Positions 57,804-64,000 of a DNA stretch of 64,000 nucleotides are shown in pieces. The stretch's first letter is position 1; the number at the start of each line of letters is the position of its first letter. The notes beneath the pieces were generated by a model that was not told the origin of the DNA, did not search any database, and saw only the letters and a list, made by a program, of their open reading frames with translations. Source of the DNA: Kangiellaceae bacterium (lineage in GTDB: Bacteria; Pseudomonadota; Gammaproteobacteria; Enterobacterales; Kangiellaceae); assembly GCA_013373015.1 (NCBI GenBank), contig JABXIQ010000027.1, positions 1 through 64,000 on the forward strand, in the 5' to 3' direction. The position numbers were made by a program, and so were the translations under genes.

Positions 57804-59864
57804 TTAATTCTGCAATAAAGAAATATCAGCCACAGAACTAAATAAAGTTTGCAGGTTATTAAGCATAGCTAGACGATTTGCTTTAATGGCAGGATCTTCG
57901 GCATTAACCATGACTTTATCAAAAAAAGCATCAACATCATCACGCAAGTTGGCAAGGTGAGCGAGCTTGTCTTGATAATTTTTAATTTCTGACATGCTTA
58001 ATAATGCATTATCTATTTTACTAGCCAACGACTTTTCTTCAGTCTCAACGAGCAGAGACGATTCAATGCTATTTGGTATTTCAATATCTGCTTTAGCAAG
58101 GATGTTCTTAACGCGTTTGTTTGCTGCTGATAGACTTTCTGCCTCTTGCAGTTTTTGAAAGAATTGAACTGCCTTAATACGAGCATCAAAGTCAAAAGGT
58201 TGCGAAGGTTGTAAAGCCATTACCGAAGCAATGATATTCGCATCAACGCCCTGATCGAGATACCAGGCCTTAAAGCGCTCTAAGATAAACTCGAAAAGTT
58301 CTTGTTGAACATTTTGGTTAGTTAACTTATCACCAAAACTTGCTACAGAGTTGCTGATTAAAGAGTTCAAGTCTAATTCAAGTTTATTCTCAACAATAGT
58401 TCTTAACAAACCAATGGCTGCGCGTCTTAAGGCAAAGGGATCTTTTGAACCTTTAGGTTTTTGACCGATGCCAAATATCCCTACAAGCGTATCCACTCGA
58501 TCAGCGATTGCAATCGCTTGCCCGACTGGATTTTGTGCTAATTTATCACCTGAGAATTTTGGTAAGTATTGTTCTGTCATGGCGATAGCGACATTCTCAT
58601 GCTCACCATCATGACGCGCATAATAGGTTCCCATCACACCCTGTAATTTATCAAACTCACCGACCATATTGGTAGAAAGATCACATTTAGAGAGTAAGCC
58701 TGCTCTTTCGGATTGCTCGGCATCTGCTCCGATAACAGGAGCAATCGACTTAGCTAATGCCGCTACACGCTCTGCTTTATCTTGAATTGAACCAAGTTGG
58801 TTTTGGAAGACGACTTTTTTTAGGTGTTCTTGATGACTTTCTAAACTAACTTTTTTGTCTGTTTCAAAAAAGAATTTAGCATCAGCCAAACGTGGACGAA
58901 TAACCTTTTCATTGCCAGAAATAATGCTGTGCGGATTCGAGCTTTCAATATTGGCAACCGTGATAAAGTTAGGCAGTAACTCGCCTTCTTTATCTAAAAC
59001 ATGGAAATATTTCTGATGCTCTGCCATTGATGATACTAAGCACTCGCTAGGTACTGATAAAAAATCATCATCAAATTTTCCGGTTAAAGCAACAGGCCAT
59101 TCTACTAAGCTAGTTACTTCATCCAATAAATCTTCAGAGATTTGTGCAACACCATTAATGGATTGCGCTTCTGTTTCAACTTGTTGTTTTACAAGCTGTT
59201 GGCGTTTTTCATAATCAGCAATGACTTTAGCATTTTCAAGCTGCGACAAATAAGTATCAGCGCTTGTAATGACAATAGCCTCAGGAGCCATAAAGCGGTG
59301 ACCAAATGATTGATTGCTTGTTTTGACGCCAACTATAGTCGCATCTAAGACTTGTTCGCCATGCAATAAAACTGCCCAATGTACGGGACGAATAAATTGT
59401 TCACTTCGATCTCCCCAACGCATTGCCTTAGGAATGGGTAATTTCTTTAATGCACCATTAATAATATCTTCAATAAACTTGGCTAAAGGCTGACCTTGTT
59501 GCGCAATGGTAAAGCCAAGACGTAAACCTTTATCCGTTTCAATCTTTTGCAACTGTTCAACTTCAACACCACAAGATTTTGCAAAGCCAATCGCTGCCGG
59601 CTTTGCCGTGCCATCATCGTTGTAAGCGGCATCAACGGCAGGCCCCAAGCGCTCAACATTTTTGTCAGGTTGACTAGCGCTCAATTGACGAACGATGACT
59701 GCTAAACGGCGTGGTGCGGCGTAAGCATCAATAGAGTCAAACTCGAAATCTTGGCTGATTAAATTAGCGGCAATATTGTCGCGTAAAGCATCGCGTAAAT
59801 TTTTAAGTGCTTTCGGTGGCAACTCTTCTGTGCCAAGCTCAAATAATAAATCTTGCTTACTCAT
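57804..59864 (-). CDS. glyS: Glycyl-tRNA synthetase beta subunit
   Basis: DLLFELGTEELPPKALKNL; MRWGDRSEQFIRPVHWAV; DPFALRRAAIGLLR. Confidence 0.96.
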   Translation of the reverse strand: MSKQDLLFELGTEELPPKALKNLRDALRDNIAANLISQDFEFDSIDAYAAPRRLAVIVRQLSASQPDKNVERLGPAVDAAYNDDGTAKPAAIGFAKSCGVEVEQLQKIETDKGLRLGFTIAQQGQPLAKFIEDIINGALKKLPIPKAMRWGDRSEQFIRPVHWAVLLHGEQVLDATIVGVKTSNQSFGHRFMAPEAIVITSADTYLSQLENAKVIADYEKRQQLVKQQVETEAQSINGVAQISEDLLDEVTSLVEWPVALTGKFDDDFLSVPSECLVSSMAEHQKYFHVLDKEGELLPNFITVANIESSNPHSIISGNEKVIRPRLADAKFFFETDKKVSLESHQEHLKKVVFQNQLGSIQDKAERVAALAKSIAPVIGADAEQSERAGLLSKCDLSTNMVGEFDKLQGVMGTYYARHDGEHENVAIAMTEQYLPKFSGDKLAQNPVGQAIAIADRVDTLVGIFGIGQKPKGSKDPFALRRAAIGLLRTIVENKLELDLNSLISNSVASFGDKLTNQNVQQELFEFILERFKAWYLDQGVDANIIASVMALQPSQPFDFDARIKAVQFFQKLQEAESLSAANKRVKNILAKADIEIPNSIESSLLVETEEKSLASKIDNALLSMSEIKNYQDKLAHLANLRDDVDAFFDKVMVNAEDPAIKANRLAMLNNLQTLFSSVADISLLQN

Positions 59865-59866
59865 TC

Positions 59867-60790
59867 TTATTTTTCCTCCGATTTATTATTGTTGAGCATA
59901 GGAAAGCCAAGAGCTTCGCGCGCGGCATAATAGCTTTCTGCCACAGAGCGAGCCAAGGTGCGCACACGTAAAATAAATCGTTGGCGTTCGGTTACTGAAA
60001 TAGCGTGACGTGCATCTAATAGATTAAAAGCATGTGAAGCTTTTAGCACCATCTCATAAGCTGGTAATGGCAAATTATGCTCCATTAAGCGCGCGCATTC
60101 ACTTTCGCAATAATCAAAAAATTCAAATAGTTTTTCAACATTAGCGTGCTCGAAGTTATAGGTCGATTGCTCTACTTCGTTTTGGTGGAATACATCGCGG
60201 TAATAGACTTTTCCTAATGGCCCATCGGTCCACACCAGATCAAAAATTGAGTCAACCCCTTGCAAATACATGGCAATGCGCTCAAGACCATAGGTAATTT
60301 CACCCATCACAGGTTTACACTCCAAGCCACCTACTTGTTGGAAATAGGTAAATTGAGTGACTTCCATACCATTAAGCCACACTTCCCAACCAAGACCCCA
60401 AGCACCGAGAGTGGGCGACTCCCAGTTATCTTCAACAAAGCGAATATCATGCTCAAGCGGGTCTATACCCAATGCTTTCATAGAGCCTAAATACATTTCT
60501 TGGATTTCTAATGGCGATGGTTTAATCACAACCTGATATTGATAGTAGTGTTGTAAGCGATTTGGATTTTCACCATAACGACCATCGGTAGGACGACGAC
60601 ATGGCTGGACATAAGCCGCACTCCAAGGCTCTGGGCCAATCGCACGTAAAAAGGTTGCAGGGTGAAAGGTACCCGCGCCCACTTCGAGATCCAGCGGCTG
60701 CTGAATAACACAGCCTTGCTCTGCCCAATAGTTTTGCAGGGTTAGGATAAGTCCCTGAAATGTTTTAGTATTTTCGTTACCAATCGTCAC
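59867..60790 (-). CDS. glyQ: Glycyl-tRNA synthetase alpha subunit
   Basis: [47 protein letters not shown]. Confidence 0.97.
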   Translation of the reverse strand: MTIGNENTKTFQGLILTLQNYWAEQGCVIQQPLDLEVGAGTFHPATFLRAIGPEPWSAAYVQPCRRPTDGRYGENPNRLQHYYQYQVVIKPSPLEIQEMYLGSMKALGIDPLEHDIRFVEDNWESPTLGAWGLGWEVWLNGMEVTQFTYFQQVGGLECKPVMGEITYGLERIAMYLQGVDSIFDLVWTDGPLGKVYYRDVFHQNEVEQSTYNFEHANVEKLFEFFDYCESECARLMEHNLPLPAYEMVLKASHAFNLLDARHAISVTERQRFILRVRTLARSVAESYYAAREALGFPMLNNNKSEEK

Positions 60791-60956
60791 AATATTGCCT
60801 TTTGCTGACTATAGATAGTCAGATCAAATGTTGAATTCGCTCAAAGAGCGAAATTATACGGGAAAATGTGTGATTTTCTAACCTTTAGACGGCTTATTGT
60901 TGAATTTATTGGTTTTTCTCACTAAATTAGCTGTGCATCAATAAAAAGGAAAGCTA

Positions 60957-61517
60957 ATGAGCAAACGCTGTTTCTGGGTTTCTGACGATCCCTTGTATAT
61001 CGACTATCACGATCATGAGTGGGGAATTCCTGTTTATGATGATCAAAAGCTATTTGAAATGCTGTGCTTAGAAGGTGCTCAAGCAGGTTTAAGTTGGATC
61101 ACGGTTTTGAAGAAACGCGAGCATTATTGCAAGGTGTTTGACAATTTTGATGCGGAAAAAATTGCCAGATACACGGATAAAAAACGTGAGCAGCTATTGG
61201 CTGATCCAGGGATTATTCGTAATAAGTTGAAGGTGAACGCTTTTATCGTCAATGCGCAGAATTACCTACGCATTAAAGAGCAGCAAAGTTTTAGTGATTA
61301 TATGTGGCAGTTTGTTGATGGGAAACCGATAGTTAACCAATGGAAAGAACGCTCGCAAGTTCCTGCTAATACCCCTGAATCAGATGCCATGTCAAAACAG
61401 CTTAAAAAAGATGGCTTTAAGTTTGTGGGTTCGACCATTTGTTATGCTTTCATGCAGGCTTGTGGCATGGTTAACGACCATACTACGGATTGTGATTTTT
61501 ATAAAAAATGCTACTAA
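60957..61517 (+). CDS. tag: DNA-3-methyladenine glycosylase I
   Basis: CFWVSDDPLYIDYHDHEWGIPVYDDQKLFEMLCLEGAQAGLSW. Confidence 0.95.
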   Translation: MSKRCFWVSDDPLYIDYHDHEWGIPVYDDQKLFEMLCLEGAQAGLSWITVLKKREHYCKVFDNFDAEKIARYTDKKREQLLADPGIIRNKLKVNAFIVNAQNYLRIKEQQSFSDYMWQFVDGKPIVNQWKERSQVPANTPESDAMSKQLKKDGFKFVGSTICYAFMQACGMVNDHTTDCDFYKKCY

Positions 61518-61534
61518 ATTGATTAGGAGTTAAC

Positions 61535-62068
61535 ATGAAAATAACTTTTACGAAAGCAATCTTGGCTTTGACCATGTTTTCCAGCACGATTTTTTATCCG
61601 CTGCAAGCATTTGATTTTATAGAGAAAAATATACCTGAAACGCATTTTATCTATAAAACGATTAGTGCTGAGGCTAATGATTTTCACAGTCAGTCCAAGG
61701 CTGCGGGGATTGATATTATGCGCAAATTGGCCACCAAAATTAGAGTTAAGGCGGCAGGCGATTTTACAGGTGTTATTTTACAGTCAGAACAAAAGAACCC
61801 AAACATATTGGTGGCTCAAGTAGGTTTCCCAATTGCCAAAGCTGCAAATTCTCAAGGGCGACTAAAATACCAAAAGCTCGAATCGCTAAAGGTGGTTGCT
61901 GTGCATTACCAAGGTTCTCGAGCAGAGTTGGCTCAAGCATGGCAAGACCTATACCAATACGTTATTGCACAGGGTTATCAACTGAATGGTGAAAGCCGCT
62001 TTGTGATCAATGCGCCAGAAAAAGAGGGCATGGTGGATATGGAGTTACAGGTTGGTGTGCAGCCTTAA
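61535..62068 (+). CDS. Exported GyrI-like/effector-binding-domain protein
   Basis: Hydrophobic N-terminus; VVAVHYQGSRAELAQAWQDLYQYVIAQGYQLNGESRFVI resembles the GyrI-like fold. Confidence 0.5.
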   Translation: MKITFTKAILALTMFSSTIFYPLQAFDFIEKNIPETHFIYKTISAEANDFHSQSKAAGIDIMRKLATKIRVKAAGDFTGVILQSEQKNPNILVAQVGFPIAKAANSQGRLKYQKLESLKVVAVHYQGSRAELAQAWQDLYQYVIAQGYQLNGESRFVINAPEKEGMVDMELQVGVQP

Positions 62069-62083
62069 CTTTTAAATGCGGGG

Positions 62084-62308
62084 CTATTGTTTTTTGGTGA
62101 GGTAGTGTGCCAATTGTTTGCCAATACTCACAATTGAGCCTGCAACGCCAATGATTGCAGCAATAACCAATATGGTTATCGTGGCCTGTTGGTTCAAAAA
62201 CTGCCATGCAAAATAGTGCTTTGCAAAGATAAAACCGATAATAACCAATGATATCAGGTAGCATGCAATGGTAAATTTGGGTAAGGCTTGAAATTTAAGT
62301 TTGGCCAT
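62084..62308 (-). CDS. Small membrane protein
   Basis: Two TM helices; adjacent to the DUF1285 gene. Confidence 0.5.
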   Translation of the reverse strand: MAKLKFQALPKFTIACYLISLVIIGFIFAKHYFAWQFLNQQATITILVIAAIIGVAGSIVSIGKQLAHYLTKKQ

Positions 62309-62309
62309 T

Positions 62310-62858
62310 TCAAATACTTCCTAAGCTAAAAAATTCACCTGCAGAAATAACCCCCATGTGCTTTTGGCCGTCAATCACTCTTTCTTCAGCAATCTCAACA
62401 AGTTCATAAAACACATTACGGTGGATCAAGGCGTGTAAATTACTACGAATAGTGATGTAAGGCGAGGGTTCGCCAGTATTTGGATCTTGTTTAACCCATA
62501 ATGGATTTTCAGCCGTCAGAGCTACTTGGTTATCACAATTATCTTCAAAAACAATAACTTGGCCATGCTTGGTTACTTGGAGTTGCATTCTGATCACTAA
62601 GAAAGGTGCATCTTCGACTTGAATACCTAACTTTTCTACAGGCGTGACCAGAAAGTAGTGGTTATCTTCTTTTTTAAGCACCGAGGAAAATAATTTAACC
62701 AGTCTTTGGCGACCAATTGGTGAACCTTGGTAGTGCCATGAACCATCGCGCTTTATGAGCAAATCCATATTGCCGCAAAATTCAGGGTCCCATTTATCTA
62801 CTGGTGGCAAGTTGCCTGATTGTAGTTGTGAGAGAATTTCGGCTAAGTCATTGGTCAT
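62310..62858 (-). CDS. DUF1285 family protein
   Basis: WDPEFCGNMDLLIKRDGSWHYQGSPIGRQRLVKLFSSVLKKEDNHYFLVTPVEK. Confidence 0.92.
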   Translation of the reverse strand: MTNDLAEILSQLQSGNLPPVDKWDPEFCGNMDLLIKRDGSWHYQGSPIGRQRLVKLFSSVLKKEDNHYFLVTPVEKLGIQVEDAPFLVIRMQLQVTKHGQVIVFEDNCDNQVALTAENPLWVKQDPNTGEPSPYITIRSNLHALIHRNVFYELVEIAEERVIDGQKHMGVISAGEFFSLGSI

Positions 62859-62862
62859 AGAT

Positions 62863-63117
62863 TTAAGCCGATAATCCTTTCTTAATCAAATACTTATAAG
62901 GTGTTTGTTCAGTATCGCTGGCCAATAGTTGATGCTCCATAAAAGTACAAAACTTTGGAATATCACGGGTAGTTGAGGGGTCATCAGCAATTACCAATAA
63001 TACCTCCCCTTGCTCCATTTTACGCACGTTTAGACGCACCATCATCACCGGTTCAGGACAACGTAGTCCAAGGGCATCTAGTTTGCGATCAAATTGCTCA
63101 AAGTTGATATTGGTCAT
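62863..63117 (-). CDS. tusA: Sulfur carrier protein TusA/SirA family
   Basis: [45 protein letters not shown]. Confidence 0.93.
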   Translation of the reverse strand: MTNINFEQFDRKLDALGLRCPEPVMMVRLNVRKMEQGEVLLVIADDPSTTRDIPKFCTFMEHQLLASDTEQTPYKYLIKKGLSA

Positions 63118-63298
63118 GAAATCTTATTACACCAAGCGTATGTTAGAAGTTGAGCGAATTTTAGTCTTTTTGTGACAAGAGCTAAAGCATCCTCTCTATT
63201 GTATAGAAATTATATATCATCATTTTAGAAATGTTTAATTTTATTAATTAATCAGAAAGGTAGACAATGAATCTAAGCTAGAGATTAGGAGAAAAAAC

Positions 63299-63775
63299 AT
63301 GCAAAAGGCAATTAATATTGGTATTGATGAACAAGCCAGACAAGAGATCGGTCAAGGGTTATCACGTTTGCTGGCAGATACTTATACATTATATTTACAA
63401 ACTCATAACTTTCATTGGAATGTGACGGGACCTTTTTTTCAATCGTTGCATATTTTGTTCGAAGGCCAATACAGCGAGTTGGCGCTTGCGGTTGATGTTA
63501 TTGCAGAACGCATTCGGGCGCTAGGTATTCTAGCCCCAGGCACTTACCAAGAGTTTGCAAAGCTGACTGAGATCAAAGAAATTGAAGGTAACATAAGTGC
63601 AGAAGAGATGTTGGAACGGCTGGTGGACAGTCATGAAACCGTAGTTAGAACTGCGCGCGCAATTTTGCCATTGGCGCAAGAGGCTGCTGATGAATCCTCA
63701 ACGAGTTTGATTTCAGATCGGTTGGTGGTGCACGAAAAAACAGCTTGGATGTTACGCTCACATTTGCAGAGTTAA
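63299..63775 (+). CDS. dps: Dps family ferritin-like DNA-protection protein
   Basis: [49 protein letters not shown]. Confidence 0.94.
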   Translation: MQKAINIGIDEQARQEIGQGLSRLLADTYTLYLQTHNFHWNVTGPFFQSLHILFEGQYSELALAVDVIAERIRALGILAPGTYQEFAKLTEIKEIEGNISAEEMLERLVDSHETVVRTARAILPLAQEAADESSTSLISDRLVVHEKTAWMLRSHLQS

Positions 63776-64000
63776 TTTAAGTCACCCGCAAAGGTCGCGG
63801 CAACACGGTTGCGGCCTTCATTTTTTGCTTTATATAATAATCGGTCTGCACGATTAATAACAAAGTCTAAACTTTCATCTTCATCCAAATATTCTGTTAC
63901 TCCAAAGCTAGATGTCACTTTCAAACCTTGTGCTAAATGATCAAAATCAAAGGCTTCAAAGTGCTCGCGTAAACGCTCAGCAATGTTGTAGGCATCATTC
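63772..64000 (-). CDS. GGDEF domain protein, C-terminal fragment (continues past window)
   Basis: Minus frame ends ...[29 protein letters not shown]. Confidence 0.88.
   Translation of the reverse strand, partial: NDAYNIAERLREHFEAFDFDHLAQGLKVTSSFGVTEYLDEDESLDFVINRADRLLYKAKNEGRNRVAATFAGDLN

Noticed and set aside
1-64000. CRISPR arrays, phage/IS elements, toxin-antitoxin or defence islands, tRNA/rRNA genes
   Set aside because: No direct repeat arrays, transposase/integrase motifs or tRNA/rRNA-like sequences were recognised on reading; a tool-based scan could still find small elements.

Overview
This 64 kb window looks like a gammaproteobacterial chromosome segment, possibly Kangiella-like; the taxon is inferred from gene content only. 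Most of it is conserved housekeeping: trxA (partial), rho, ubiD-fre, rpoH, ftsX-ftsE-ftsY, rsmD, rsmJ, prlC, gor, gmhB, glyS-glyQ, tag, tusA and dps. The main accessory element is a minus-strand aryl-polyene (APE)-type pigment cluster (about 6.34-24.19 kb) that contains a MIO-type aromatic amino-acid ammonia-lyase. The most striking regulatory signal is a tandem pair of CIRCE (HrcA-operator) elements directly upstream of rpoH, with a sigma70-like promoter embedded in them. Other notable points: twin palindromic operators upstream of an MMPL/LolA-like/TetR operon (37.4-41.5 kb), teichoic-acid-type tagD/tagF-like genes next to a glycosyltransferase and prlC, a structured element with mutually exclusive hairpins downstream of rho, overlapping small membrane ORFs, a Cys-rich S41-like secreted protein, and a tandem pair of secreted paralogs. 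I saw no CRISPR array, rRNA, tRNA, IS element or recognisable defence system. All family calls come from reading motifs, not from database searches.
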